Positions 13,563 to 26,482 of a stretch of 64,000 nucleotides of DNA are shown here, in pieces. Each line of letters begins with the position of its first letter. The first letter of the stretch is position 1. The notes under the pieces were generated by a model. The model did no database searches. It was not told where the DNA came from and worked only from the letters and a program-made list of their open reading frames with translations. The position numbers and the translations under genes were made by a program. The DNA is from Diphasiastrum complanatum (taxonomy: Eukaryota; Streptophyta; Lycopodiopsida; Lycopodiales; Lycopodiaceae), in the NCBI GenBank assembly GCA_029204225.1, contig CM055103.1, positions 54,703,426-54,767,425 on the forward strand. Direction: 5' to 3'.

Positions 13563-15064
13563 TTAGCAACAACCTTTTCCAAGGAAGAACCTCATCACCT
13601 CCATTGATGAAGTTAGCTCTTTCCTTACCTTTTGCATGCTTGCACTTTCCATGAATAACCATTGAAGAACCATCATTATCCTCATAGCTAGCCAAGTTAG
13701 CACAAATATAAACATCTCCAAAAAGCATATTAGATCTTGACCTAGATCTAGCATAATGAAGCTTGTTAGAGTTTGCATAAGATCCACCAATATTATTGAT
13801 GCTAAAAGAGAACTTTGGAAATTTGAGACCAATCTCCTATTCCATTCCATCCTTTTTGTTAGACATAACAAAAGCATAAAGCTTGAAATGTCTACCTTAT
13901 CTATTGCCCCTAGAAACCAAGAAGAAACATCCTTTTTGTTAGACATAACAAAAGCATAAAGCTTGAAAAGTCTACCTTGTCTATTGCCCCTAGAAACCAA
14001 GATTTCTTCCTTTGTAATGAAACAATCATCACCACCAAAATTCACCATATATCCTTCTCTATCATTTGACCAACACTTAGCAAATTCTTTGAAAGTGACG
14101 GAATGTAAAGAACATCATCAAGTCTTGCTTTCCTATTAGTAGAAAGATAAATAGGAATTGAATCAATACCTTCAATCACACACTCACCACCATTGGCCAT
14201 GGGAATCACTTTCTTGGCTCCATCATACGTGATCAAGAAGTAAAGAACTCCTTGTGACTAGTAATGTGTGAACTAGCTCCACTATCAATCCACCATGAAT
14301 TTTTGTCACCTTTCACTTCATATTGGATTTGAAGAACACATCAAAAGAGAATCACATACACCTAGATCCTCATCATTAGTAGTAAAGTTGATCTGCTTGC
14401 TACCTTCATCTCTTTGCTTCTTCAAACATTCATTAGCAAAATGGATCTATCTTTATTCTTGCCAAAAGATGAAGTCTCGCCTTGATCTGGCCCTTTAGAC
14501 CATTTGCTTTTACCTTTCACCTTGAATTTTCCTTTGATGAACATGGCCGCCTCTTCATAATGAGATGTTGATGTAGATACACCTCTTGCTTGAAGCCTAA
14601 CCTACTTATTCACCAAAATCTCTTGCAAATCCATTATGCTTGGCAAGGTTATTTGAATAGCGAAGCTTCAAACAAGGTTATCATGATCATCAAGTAAGCC
14701 ATTAAGTATAAGAGCACTCTCTTTCTTATTTTGAATACTTTGAAAGATTTTCCCTTTAAGAGTAAGTAATCTTGATGTAGACTTGGATTCATAAAGCTTT
14801 CCAAGCCTCAAAAGACGACGTGCACTTACCAACTTCCTTGAGAAGCTCATTAACATTCATCTTTATCATGTGTAGAGCTCTTTTAGCTCTCTTGTCATAC
14901 CTCCTTTGATCTTGTTGTGCCAAGGGCCTTTCTTCCACTCCTACAACAATGTCCGACAACTCATTCATCTCAAGGAGAGACTCCATTCTCACCTTCCAAA
15001 TAGAATAGTTGCTTGACGTAAGCCTATCATTGCTTTCCAACATAAAGCCTCCATTTATAGCCAT
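13563..15064 (-). pseudogene. Copia gag and protease/pre-integrase remnant
   Basis: Reading downwards from 15064, the first 91 residues are copia gag (SNYSIWKVRMESLL and KRAKRALHMIK are typical). The frame then shifts through 14856-14668. At 14236-14042 lies the stretch before the gag-pre-integrase zinc domain (DVLYIPSLSKNLLSVGQM). At 14048-13980 follow DCFITKE and SRGNRQGRLFKL-like words. An internal 80-bp duplication then breaks the frame. No intact product is possible. Confidence 0.8.
13848..14007. repeat. 80-bp tandem duplication inside the copia remnant
   Basis: The sequence CATCCTTTTTGTTAGACATA starts at 13848 and again at 13928, and the copies stay nearly identical for the whole period. 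80 is not a multiple of three, so the duplication shifts the frame. Confidence 0.9.
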
Positions 15065-15746
15065 GTTGCAATGAACTGATCCTCTCTTTCAACCTGTTCC
15101 AATGCACAAAGGACTCTCTTGAATTTCAACAAATGAACTCAAGAAGAAATCACAAAGATATGGAACCTCTCAAATCTCTTTCTTGCACCAAACCTAGCAA
15201 AATCAACACATAGAATGGAAGATACTTGATCAACACATGATCAACCTAGAACCTCATGAACTTTTATGCTTCCTAAACTTGAAACACACTCTTGAGAAGT
15301 CCAACAACCTCAAAAACAAGAGATCCAAACAAATTTAAGGTTTTGAAAAAAGTACAAAAAATTGAATCATCCATTTTTTGTATGCAAATTAAATGCTACA
15401 AACTTGATATAGAATCTTGTAGTCTTCAATGAACCTACAGTAATGCAATTAAAGTCACCCAAATCCAATAAGTGTAGTGTGAAATCAGCCTACTTCAAAA
15501 TCATAAATCTAAATCGAGTTTTGATTTACAAAAAATCAATTCTACACATGAAAAATGCTTGATTTTATAGTAGAAATCGATATAGCACACTCTATAATTG
15601 GTAACTCCTCCAAATCCTTGCTAAAGATGGTTGTTCCTTCAATAACCTAGCACCATTGACAATGTAGAAATCTAACATGAACTACACATAAGTGATGTAA
15701 ACTCAATAACATCTTGATCAAACATCAAATACATGATAAAATGAAG

Positions 15747-16469
15747 TTTTTGTCCATACAATACTAGTAAGGTACTATATTTCACACGCGTGGATCCAAT
15801 ACTCAACTTACAATAGCATTCTACACACAAGATTGCAAGATATCAACTCTATAATGCAAAAATGGATATATGAACCCAAAAAGAACTCATATATAAGCAC
15901 GATTGAGATGAGAGAGAGATAGATACCCTCTTCCCATGTTTGTATACTATTTATAACAGTTCCTTGACCTGTTTGGATGTCCTTCTCCAAGCTTATCAAC
16001 AATAGAAAACTTCTAGAACTATTCCAAGCCCTTAGATGTAAATGGACTAGATTCAATGTACCAAACATTCAAATTTAAATCTTCTCAAACTCGACCTACT
16101 TTCTTTTCCAACAGTTTCTAAAAGTGGTAATTCAAATGAACTTAGACTAAAAATAACTTCATAAAGTTTATCTTTAGGTATGAAATGCATATTGGCCTAA
16201 ATTGCCAAATGAACTAGATCAAACTAGTTGACAATTTCTCACAAGCTCTACTAATATCAGATACCCTTCATGGTATCAAAGTGATACCTATTATTAGACG
16301 ATAGATACTTTTCATAGTATCAAATTATTATCAGAGCACACTTGCTCTTGATCTTCAAGTGCTATTTTCATAATTCGACATGACCAATCTGGGCGAAGAT
16401 CCTAACGGTCTATGAATTCAAATACAAAAAAATATAAAACAAAAGATTATTTACATTACTCAACAAAGA
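15747..16469. other. Retrotransposon-derived non-coding segment
   Basis: No gene. TGGTATCAAAGTG at about 16271 and TTATCAGAGCAC at about 16330 resemble copia primer-binding regions on the plus strand. The stretch may therefore contain the 5' end of a further copia copy, but no LTR partner was found. Confidence 0.35.
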
Positions 16470-17160
16470 TACATTCATAATATGTTGATAAAAAATGATC
16501 TGATGAATTGCATATTAGCTCACTCACCATTGGACCCAGGACTCAAATTGTTGAAGGACCGATGTCCTCAGACGATCGAAAAGAAGGAGCATATGTGTGA
16601 GTATCTTTATCATTTCATAATAGGATCTCTTATGTATGCGATGATCTGCATCAGACCAGACATAGCTTTTGTAGTCATTTCCTTAAGTTAGTTTATGACT
16701 AATTCTAGTATTACACATTGGAAGGCAATTATTAGAGTTTTGGGATATTTTCAAGCTACTATGGACTTATGCATTTGTTATGGAGTAGTCGACAACAAAA
16801 AACTCAATATTCTTAGTGGTTATTTAGATGCAAGTTGGGATGGAGATGTAGACACTCATAAATCCACTTCTGGATTTACATTCTTCCTCAACAATGGTCC
16901 TATTTCATGGAACAGTCGCAAACAAACTTTGATAGCCCTATCTTCTACTGAATCAGATTATATCACAGGCTCTCAAGCTAAAAAGCAAGCAATATGGTTG
17001 AGAAACTTACTTTCAGATGTTTTCTGAAACAATATGCTCCAACAACTTTATTTTGTGATAATCAAAGTGCTATAGCTTTATTAGCGAACCCTATATTTCA
17101 TTCTAGGAGTGAGCAGATTGAAATGAAGTATCACAAAGCTAAGTTCTTGACAAAGAGGTA
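16470..17160 (+). pseudogene. Copia reverse transcriptase end and RNase H remnant
   Basis: The frame runs through YIHNMLIKNDLMN, the GSLMYAMICIRPDIAF motif, THWKAIIRVLGYF, and then the RNase H domain with SGYLDASWDGD, KSTSGFTFFLNNGPISW and LSSTESDYI. After a frame break at 17027 come CDNQSAIALLANPIFHSR and KYHKAKFL. Stops at 16692-16694 and 17027 show decay. It belongs to the outer plus-strand copia, whose 3' LTR starts at 17296. Confidence 0.85.
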
Positions 17161-17295
17161 AATTTGCGGTATGTCAAACGCAAGATATGATAGCTGATGT
17201 TTTTACTAAGGCACTCAGCTTGGATGCACACATAAAGTTTTATGCAGAACTAAGTTTGAAGGTCAAGGCATTCATGGATTCAAATTAAGGGAGAG

Positions 17296-18226
17296 TGTTG
17301 CATTATTCTACTTACGGGAGTGATTCATCCGAACAATCGATCTTTAATTTACATACATTTCATTATCTAGTTCTATAGTTTTATTCATGTTTCTACACAG
17401 TCTGTAGAAATACTTGGGCATTGCTCAACAGATGGCTCTGACATATCGAACAACCCCCGACATATCAGATGACTTCGATGAAAGTAGACAAAATTGAACA
17501 TGGTGAAGAGTGATAGTTATTGTCCATATGAAGCTAAAGACTTTCCCTAACTACTTTGCAAGTAAATTTTCGAGAAGTCCTAACTAGATGGATGACAACA
17601 CATTACAACTAATTGCCAATTGCGATCTACAACCTGATTAGGTGTCCTACTAGATCAGCTTAATCTGCTTTGGTATAAATAGCTGATTGTCAAAGATTTC
17701 GAAAAGAAAAAAAAAAGTCTCTAAAAGGTTTTCGTAGATCTATTGGAGTATTGCTATTAGCGCTTACTGCTTACTAATGGAAGTGCATCAGACGGAGTTT
17801 TCAGTTACTTAGAGATAGTTTAGAGTATGTAATTTTCATCTGCTATTGCTTTGTGCTCTCATCATCTAATTTGTACATGCTACTTATTGAATCAATCTAT
17901 CTTCTTATTGCTTTCAGTATCATGTCAGAATGTGTGCTTCTCTGTAGTCATTTGTAACTAGTAAATCTCTTATTGTTTTGTCAGATCTGTTGAATACTTC
18001 AATGCTGAGATATTCTATACATCACTTTGCCAATATTGGGTATGAAATCAGTTTAGTACTAATGAATTTAGATTTAGTTGCTATAAGATTGAACGTGACT
18101 TATGTCATTATAGCTTTGTTCAGTTATTGCTAGGCATAGTCATGCACTAGGAAAGAAGGCTCATTTTGCTACGATGATTAGGTCGTCCATAGGTCTAGAT
18201 TTATCGAATCTTTAATCCTTCTTCCA
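17296..18226 (+). repeat. 3' LTR of the outer copia (931 bp)
   Basis: Starts TGTTGCATTATTCTACTTAC after the purine tract AAGGGAGAG and ends CTTCTTCCA. It contains a TATAAATAG-like promoter word near 17674. It is the uninterrupted version of the 5' LTR and so gives the empty site of the CACTA insertion. Confidence 0.85.
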
Positions 18227-19629
18227 GCATATAGTACTTGGGGAAAAAAATATTTCCAGGTTATAATTATATGTTGCAAAATAATAATTGTCAAGTTAGG
18301 ATCAATATGAACATTTGGATAGGTCAAGAAGACACGAGCCTGAATTGCTCGATGGTATATAAGAGACCCCAAGACATGCATTTGAACAAATGTATCCTCG
18401 TTGATATCCTTCTTACAAAGAGCTGATGGTAAGTCTTTTTTTTATCCATGCCATCAATATCGATTCCAACATACTTTTCAAATATTTTTTTCTATGCTTT
18501 GTTGACTTTGCTCTTTCTTCGAGTTGTTGTTCTTGATGCACTCTAAGGGCTTTATTCACCTTGCCTACATATTTAAAAATTCCAAAAGTTATTAAAAAGA
18601 AAAAAAAGCATTTACAATTCAAATCACATTAAAAAATTGTATTATTAGTACATTTATCTATACTTGACTTCAAACTTTGCCTTTGAACCTTGACCAATGC
18701 ACATATAGTGCATACGCCCATCCTCACTTTCCTTGGATGGTAAATACGTTGTTAAAATAGTGTTTCCAAAGCCTCATGAAATGACTACAGCTAGTAAATT
18801 GCTCATTTCCTCGAATGGTTTCCATCCTATAGATATTGTATACCTCATGCCTTGTAAAGTTGTTTGTTAGATGCCACCTCCCAGTAATTGGCATAATCTT
18901 GGATTGAGAACCAAAATAGCTCTCCATCCAGAAAATCGACAAATTTTCAACTGGACCAACCATACGGTATACCCAATCTAGATTTCCAATAAAATGAACA
19001 TGTTTGAATGCACTTTTATAAACAATGTTATGTCCCAAGTTGTATTCGATTTGATCTTTAATGTCCAGCTTCAGTGCAGATGTAAGATACACCTCTTGCT
19101 CTTTTCGATAGATCTAAGTACTAGGATCTTAATGACTTTAATGTGGAAATTCCAAAACTTTTTTATGTAACTATTACTGCAACATGCAACCTTAAGTCTA
19201 GGCTTCAGTTGAGATAATAACAATAAAAAGCCTTTCCTCCTACGTCCATAGCTTGAAAATCTTCAATCAACAAGATATCCCCTCCTTGGTAGAGACAGCT
19301 GGACATTGTCATCAACGTAAGAATCATTCTCGTCATCGTCATTGTTGTTGCTATCATTATCATTGTTAGTTTTCATAACAATATTGTCATCAATATCTTC
19401 ATCATGTATCGAAATACATTGATCAAACATGCATTGATGAGATTCTCCAATATCACACTCAAGCTGACCTCTATTGATATTGCATTGCATAATGGAATAA
19501 GAGGACAAAGCAAGAAAAGAAGATTCAAGATTATTAAAAATGAGACATTCAAGATTAATATCAGACTTAGAACATGAGTTTTGTAAAACAACATGCTCAT
19601 TTGTAATTCTAAATCAACATTTGCATTCA
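18227..19629. other. Segment between LTR copies, with an unrecognised minus-strand open frame
   Basis: The frame at 18724-19092 (minus, 122 residues) has fairly normal composition and includes GPVENLSIFWMESYFGSQ, loosely like the tail regions of some DDE transposon proteins. I cannot name it. A short Asp/Asn-rich frame at 19263-19508 (minus) is low-complexity. Flanking LTR pieces suggest the whole stretch is transposon-derived. Confidence 0.35.
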
Positions 19630-19921
19630 AGATCATGTCAGAATGTATGCTTCTCTGTAGTTATTTGTAACTGATAAATCTCTCATTGTTTCGTCTAATT
19701 TGTTGAATACTTCAACATTGCAATATCCAATACATCATTGTTTGGCTACGAAATCACTTTTGTGCTAATGATGTCAAAGTTAGCTGCTAAAATAATGTGA
19801 CTTCTTTCATTATAGCTTTGTTCAATTATTGATAGGCGTAGTCATGCTTAGGAAAGAAGGCTTATTCTGCTGCACTCGATAGTTCATTCACAGAATTTGA
19901 ATTATCGAATTGTCATTCCCT
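19630..19921 (+). repeat. Third, truncated copy of the outer copia LTR
   Basis: Matches 17920-18225 in order: TCAGAATGTATGCTTCTCTG, then AATACTTCAACATTGCAATAT, then GTAGTCATGC.TAGGAAAGAAGG, ending at TTGTCATTCC. The first half of the LTR is missing. Confidence 0.8.
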
Positions 19922-20362
19922 AGCATGTGTTGCATCCTAGTATGGGATAGGATGTACATGCACTATGTTATTGCATGCATCTTAGCTAGTATGGCCTCGT
20001 ACACTGGCCTAATTTGACATTCTACAATACCATGTGCACATACTCCCATAATGTGAATAGTACCACATTGGCGTAAGTTAACATTTGCAATGTTGGCCTA
20101 AGTTGCCATTTGCAAATCTTTATCAAACTCATTGGTCTAAGTTGTCATTTCAATAATCTTTTACATCCTCCCTCAATTTAGCTTAGCTAATCTAACATTA
20201 TACATGCTTATCGCAATCAAGATAAGACTTATTTGATGAAAATCAACTTCCAAGTTTCATGAATAGCTTTCTTCCAAACACACAATCCTTTGCATGCTTG
20301 AAAAGGTAATTGATCCTGAGGCTTTCTCCTCCTTGATGTAGCTCCTCCTTCAAAAAATCTTG

Positions 20363-21183
20363 ATCAATAGATGACTTTGGATATTAATGATTGACAAAAT
20401 GTTCACATGCATAATCCTACTCACTTTTCAAGACCATTATGCAAAGCTTTGAGTGAATCCATGAAAAACTTGATCAACCTCAATTATAATTTGATACAAC
20501 CTAGACTTATCTAAACTCATAAAAAACAGGTGAGATTGAAATCAAACGATGTTCTCAACATCAAACTGCAACTCACAAATGCTAAAATGTTGATCAACAA
20601 ATCATCAAAATTTCAAAAATTGATATTTCCTTACATTAACTATTAGAAACACATTATATAAGTCTTCTAAGACGATTTAAACACCTAATGAATAGCTAAA
20701 ATCTGATTCTCAATGATTGACAAATAATCTCTTTCATTAAGTAGATGTTGATTATCTACATTGCAAGTGGTGTAAATTGTGTTGTCTTTCAAACCAAAGA
20801 TCAATAGATGATTTTGGATCTTAATGATTGACAAAATGTTCACATGCATAACCCTACTCACTCTTCAGGACCATTATGCAAAGCTTTGAGTGAATCCATG
20901 AAAAACTTGATCAACCTCAAATATAATTTAATACAATCTATTTGTGCCTATTAAACTTATCTAAACTCATAAAAAACAGGTGGATTGAAATCAAGCGATG
21001 TGCTCAACATCAAATTGCAACTCACAAATGCTAAAATGTTGATCAACAAATCATCAAAATTTCAAAAATTGATATTTCCTTACATTAACTATTAAAAACA
21101 CATTATATAAGTCTTCTAAAATGATTTAAACACATAATGAATAACTAAAATCTGGTTCTCAATGATTGACAAATAATCTAACT
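20363..21183. repeat. Two direct copies of a 370-380 bp AT-rich block
   Basis: Unit 1 is about 20363-20735 and unit 2 about 20802-21183. Both run from GATCAATAGATGA.TTTGGAT to CAATGATTGACAAATAATCT with few differences, plus one insertion (near 20939) in unit 2. About 66 bases separate them. No coding potential. Confidence 0.85.
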
Positions 21184-21689
21184 CATAAGTCACCACCACC
21201 TTTGCCACTTCAAATTTTCTGCAAAAAAAAAGAGAGAAGATATGTAACTTTATTAGAGAATAGAGAAATTAACAAGTTGCTTATCTTTCATGCAGATAGA
21301 AAAAAGACAGGAAAACACAACACCTTGCAAGGATCTTCCAACAGATATTAACATTGTAGAAGAACAATGAAAATCCATACAATCAATTGTACAAATTGGT
21401 ATCTGTATTCAAATTTGGGGATTTTGTACATGCTATCAATAAAAGTTCACCCGAATTTGGGGATTTTGTACATCTATTCAAATGATTTTGTTTTTCTATG
21501 TCTGTATCTCTTTAATTCTATTTCAATATTTATATGTCTATCTATTCAGCTTGGATATTTACAAATTGCCCAGCCTCATTTAAAATCTGAACATCGTCTG
21601 GCTTAGATGGCCCAGCATCAGTCTTTGGTCCAGCAGTCAACTTGGCCAATAGGCTAAGAATGATCTCCTAATGTAGATACTGATATGTT
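21184..21689. other. AT-rich stretch without recognised gene
   Basis: Contains a short direct repeat (AATTTGGGGATTTTGTACAT near 21413 and 21461) and nothing else recognisable. Confidence 0.5.
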
Positions 21690-23610
21690 GAGGGATGCTT
21701 TCATTGGCTCTAATGCCAATATTGAGGAAGATATTGCTAGAGTACATTCTTTTCTTAATATCTCAATCATACTGTCAAGCTTTCTCCATACATCAACTTT
21801 CAATAATCTTGATTTGCCGGTCACTCATAAGTCTTTAGTGGTAGCAAGAATTTCTTTCCAGACTAAGTGTTGAATTTTTGAATCCTTACCAGTATGGTTT
21901 GATAGGAATAGACGTGCTTTTGCTCCTCCGATGCTTGGCTTAGTTGGCATATTTTCTAACTTTCCAAAAAGCTTTTCATCTTTTTGTATTTTGACATGTC
22001 CCTTATGTAGTCCTGCTTTTGATAAAACATCTTCTAAACGACAAATAGACTCTTTCACAACTGATGCTGGCTTACTATTCCATGAAAAAACTATATAAAG
22101 ATAAACGAGCTTTTCTATTATCCTAACTTCTGCATGAAGAGTGCAAACATGCACATTTTTCAAGGGAATAGGCAATATTGGCTTCCAATTTGGATCTGCA
22201 TTTTCTCTAGTAATTCATGTACTTCTAGATACATCTTTTGCCATTTTCAGGCAGTATAAACAAGGATGTTTAGATGTAGCACCATGAGACACATTATACA
22301 TGCATTTCAGTGATTTTAAATCATCTGCTAAGTGCCATTCAACTTGGAAGTCTCCAACTCCTGAAACTCTGAGAAATTCTCCTTCCATATGGTCCGTGAT
22401 AATCCGAGAGTAAGATGTCCTAGAGAATATCCATGATAATATATTGTGATTCTCCTTCAGTACCTGTCCAATGCATAAAACCAATATAGTTAAATATGAA
22501 TTATGAACCAGGGTACGGAAGTAAACTTAGTTAATAAAGAAAATAATTACCTGAAAAGCTGCCAACCACCATATATCATTTTCAGACTGGACACTAAATT
22601 TGAAGTCTCCTTGGTCCACTGTTTGTGATAGTGCACCATTCATGAGAGTTATACTAACCCTCTCTCCATCTTCTGCTCTTTCACAATCTCTGGCTCATCT
22701 AACTTAAGTGCTATGATTATTTTACCATTCACCTTTTCTAAGGTTATATCATAAATTGTGACCATGTATGTTAACAAGTAATTTAGATCAACAAAGAAGT
22801 TGTTTGATGAATTATATGACATGGATCTTCCATTAGTTTCATACACTTCCTCTATATGAAATGGGGTACAAATGCTTTTATGTATACTTAAGTTCAATGT
22901 ATTCATCTCTGTCTTCAAGTGATATGACTTAGGGATAGGGACTTTTCTAATTCAAACTTGCTTAAAGGCATCCCTAATAAGTTGAAATATTGTTGAATAT
23001 GCTTCTTTGCTAATACCAGCAAAATAACAAGCGCCCTGAACTATAGTTTTATCTAAAATTTTCTGAATGTCTAACATCAAAGAGTCTGCAATTTTGGACT
23101 TTACATTGGAACTCCCATTGTTCATCGTGATACACTCAGTGGATTTGCCTATCAATATTGAGCCCAACGACATTCCAATTGATGCATTGTCCTTTATATT
23201 CTGATGAGATACTAATGCATATCTGCAAAAAAAACCAAATAGCTAGCAGAACAACATAGTAGCAGAAATAAAACCATATGTCACTAATCAAGTTACAAAA
23301 AAATTAGAGTATGCTTACTTGAATGCTCAAATTCTTCTATTTCGATAACCTCCTTTTGAAAGGGTCTGAATATCCTTGCAACTTTTCTGCTTTCGCTTCT
23401 TAGTCCTAGACTCCTTCTTCTTAGCCTCTTCCACATCCTTCAGTAATTGCAAGTTTTCCATATGAATAGATTGTAAGATTGCTTGCATTCGATCTATTTA
23501 TGATTTGATATCGAACACTATCTTTTGTAATGAATCATTATTCTTTTGTAATGATTCGTTATTCTTCTGTAATGATTCATTATTTCTTTTAAGCTATTCA
23601 TTTTCCTCTA
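21690..23610 (-). pseudogene. Decayed three-exon transposon-type gene: coiled coil plus Cys-x2-Cys region
   Basis: Minus-strand exons with good splice borders: about 23610-23319, then 23222-22551, then 22463 to about 21690, with introns of 96 and 87 bp. Exon 1 encodes a coiled coil of repeated NNESLQK heptads, then a Lys/Arg-rich stretch (KKKESRTKKRKQK). Exon 2 includes AGISKEAYSTIFQLIRDAF and ends NDIWWLAAFQ. Exon 3 has EWHLADDLKSLKCMYNVSHG followed by HPCLYCLK, then NVHVCTLHAEVRIIEKLV. The last part has conserved Asp, Cys-x2-Cys and His features and looks like a zinc-containing DDE-type transposase core. That is inference; I cannot assign the family. At least three in-frame stops and a one-base frameshift show it is dead. 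Confidence 0.5.
23518..23582 (-). repeat. 21-bp repeats encoding a coiled-coil heptad
   Basis: Three near-identical 21-bp units (TTATTCTTTTGTAATGATTC-like on the plus strand) encode Asn-Asn-Glu-Ser-Leu-Gln-Lys three times on the minus strand, in frame with the gene around it. Confidence 0.8.
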
Positions 23611-23639
23611 AAGTGTTTTGGACATGACAATCTCTTTTT

Positions 23640-24245
23640 TGATAAAAAGAGGATATGCGTAGTTAGAAATCAGATTGTGATCTGATTCATTAGTATAAGC
23701 TCTAAATCTGATGATGTAATTAGTGTACAGTGTAAAAGCATGCTTGAAGGCGCCCTAGCAATTCAAATCATCATGTAAATGGCCGTTGGTAGCCATGGAG
23801 CAGATTTAACACAAATTTGTGGGGACAAGGCAACCGTGGAGAGGGTCTACCATAGCCAGTTTGGAGAGAGAGAGGCAAAGAAGGAGCTCGTGGGCGGACA
23901 GGTCGTGCGCGGTGAAATAGGCCAAGTCCATAGCGTGTTGGAGTGCGTAGCGGCTGCTTGAGAAAGTTTCAGTACGCAGAAGATGGGAGAACCGTCCGAC
24001 CACGAAGATCGAGGATCAACGGCCGTGAGAGCTGGACCATTGGATTGAAAGACCCATTGGATTTTAGGTGAAGGGCCACGAAGATTTGAAAGCCGTTTTT
24101 GAAGGCTTTTCATTAAAATATTTCAAAAGAAAATGGGCTGAAGGGACCCGAAGTCCAGAAAATGAATCTCTTCATAAAAAATCTTCATAATGAAGAAACA
24201 GTTCATTTTGCATGGGCAATCTTTGGAGAGGCCTATCTTTGGCTA
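23640..24245. other. GC-richer non-coding segment, possible retrotransposon leader
   Basis: No convincing gene. Short frames on both strands overlap. Words such as CATTGGATT, AAGGGACCCGAAG and AAGAAACAGTTCA resemble the leader at 45780-45980 in front of the copia gag at 46338, so it may be the leader of a related element. Confidence 0.3.
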
Positions 24246-24246
24246 A

Positions 24247-26482
24247 AGGGCATCTTTTTTGGCCATTCTTGGGCCAAAATGACCCCTGAAACTGGCTGCT
24301 CAGAGCCAGTGGACAAAGCAACGTCACAGAGCAGGGAGAAACGTGTTTTGGGGTGTTCTCATCACCATTCTATCGAGCGGAGTGCGGGTGACCTAGTGAT
24401 GGGCTACATTCACTATTTGATTACCGTAGGGCCAAATTTGGGGCAATTTTTGGCTAGTGAAACCTGCTATAGGGCGGTACAATGAGGCATTATCACTTTT
24501 GAATCATTATTACTTACTCCTGACAGGGTAACAGGGTGTTTGGAAGCGGTAAATGCAGTATGGGAGGCGAATGGTAGCGGAATTGTGTGGAGAAAGCTAG
24601 TTTTGGCGACAAAAGTGCAGTTTGGCGGCGTGACTACTCATCATTGGCAACAATTTTGAGAGGGCAAGCAATCACAGGTGAGAGGTAGGCATGGTATGCT
24701 GGTTATAGGTGAAAAATTCTTGTGATCAGGTACAACTTTTGGGGTTCGAACCAACTAACATCAAGTGGCATTTTGGGGGAACGCTCTCACAGGTATGATC
24801 GGCAGTGGCATTGTCGAGTCAAGTGATAGTTGCATTGACACACACATCTGTAGCTTGGAAGTCTCTCGTTTGGAGGGAAATATGGGCTAGCTTGGAAGTA
24901 CACACATTTTGGCGGTCACGGGTGATGGAAGTGCGAGGTGGTGCCAGTTAGAAGCCATTGGGCAAGATAGCAGACTTGCATTGGACGAGCTGTGTGTGGG
25001 ACACGCAGAGGATGAAGAACAAGTCGATAATCACACTTTGGATGCTCTTGGTGCATGGTGAATGTGATGATTTTGCAGTTTTGTAGTCGGTAAGTCAATT
25101 TTGATCAACCCATTTTAGCTGTGGAGAAGTGTATCAGGTTTGTCATCGAAGAGATACACTTCAATTGCTAGTTTGGATAAGTCAAGTCAATTTACCATAT
25201 CAGTATTGCATCAGAAATGCAGATTCTAGTGATGACAGGGTGCAGATCATTTGGTTTGGGCCATGGAAGATCTTACAGGTTCACTTGAAGGGATATTGGC
25301 ATGCACAATCATGTGAGGGACTTGATGGTGGTTTTGGAGTTCACATCTCAATGTATTCTCAAGGAGTGGTTTGGAACCATTCACAGGAGCAGCTAGGAGC
25401 TAGCCTGGGGGAATCCAGGTGGGCACTATAGGGTAGATGCTTAGATCTTTGTGATCAGGGATGGCATTGGAACACCTGGTAGAGATAGCACTATAGGATG
25501 ACATGGGATGGTCATCAAGGGGCAACTATTCAAGATGGGACTTGAGTCATTTGACAGGACTTACAGGTGGGATTCATGATGGAATCAGGAAGCTGCAAAC
25601 ACAAATGGGCAAGGCATGAAGCTTTGAGAGCCAACTCTAGGTTGGAGTGCTGATGGAGATCGCACGAGGTGTGATCGGAGGGCAATCACTGTGGTGAGTG
25701 TTTTGCTAGCGAGCTACTGTAGGGGATATTGATGGCGAGGACTTCATGGTGTGCTCATTTGGGAATACAGGTTGGCATCATAGCAGAGAGCCAGTCATTG
25801 GCATTGGCATCGATGGGGAGGCATCTACCATCATGGGTGTGGATAGGCTACCTATAGCTTTCATGCATTTGGCTGTATTTGCAGGAGTCTAGGCTTAGCA
25901 CAGTTGTTGAAATTTCCATGGTGCAGATTCTCAGGTGGTGAGATTAGGGTTAAGCCTAGAGGAGGTCACTCAGAGCCATATACCTCAGTACGATCAGGGA
26001 GGCAATGGTCTCGGGATCCCGTGATGGCAACTCAGGGATATACTTGCATTGGCATGGTGTCGGGTGGCACATAGCCAGGGAGAGCGAGCAGATGCTAGGA
26101 GGCAGATGGAGCAAGTCATGCTTTGGAGTTCGGCTTGTCTAGTAGGATGGTGACCAGGATCGGAGACATCAGGTGAGCATAGTATGTGGATGATGAGTCC
26201 ATTGGGGTGGCACTCATGGAGATGCTACAGTTGCTCAGGTATGATATGTCATTTGATGTATGGATGATGATCTTCAGCTGGTGCATCATGTGGTGACCTA
26301 GGGACGAGTCGTGCCTACTTGGAGGTAGGTGGCATGGAGTGTACCCGTGGTGGTACATATCCTGAGGGCATGGAGAGCATTATGGGGTGATGTGGATCCA
26401 GCATGCCCATGGTTGTGAGCCAACAAGGATGGAGATGGTTGCTTAGGGAATGACAGTTGATACTTTGGCGAGTGATCAGGTG
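24247..26482. repeat. 2.2-kb G-rich dispersed repeat, copy 1
   Basis: Colinear with 50928-52824 on the same strand, from GCATCTTTTTTGGCC to GATCAGGTGAGCTGCAT, with perhaps 85-90% identity by eye. Copy 2 lacks about 356 bp (24524-24879 here). G- and GT-rich on the plus strand and without a shared reading frame, so it is a non-coding part of a larger transposon, such as an LTR or leader, not a gene. Confidence 0.85.

Larger units (their letters stand above)
12803..15746 (-). mobile_element. Minus-strand copia fragment nested in the outer copia
   Basis: Copia gag and protease-region remnants lie on the minus strand between two direct copies of a roughly 100-bp sequence (12803-12903 and 15645-15746, both starting CTAGCACCATTGACAATG). 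These copies are probably LTR ends or a duplication made on insertion. Full LTRs could not be delimited. Integrase and reverse transcriptase cores are not visible. Confidence 0.6.

Noticed and set aside
18724-19092. Firm call of a CACTA TNP2 or DUF4218 fragment
   Set aside because: Only a few scattered residues resemble those families, so it is listed as unrecognised.
19263-19636. Acidic Asp/Asn-rich frame
   Set aside because: Low-complexity trinucleotide-like sequence between LTR fragments with no support for a gene.
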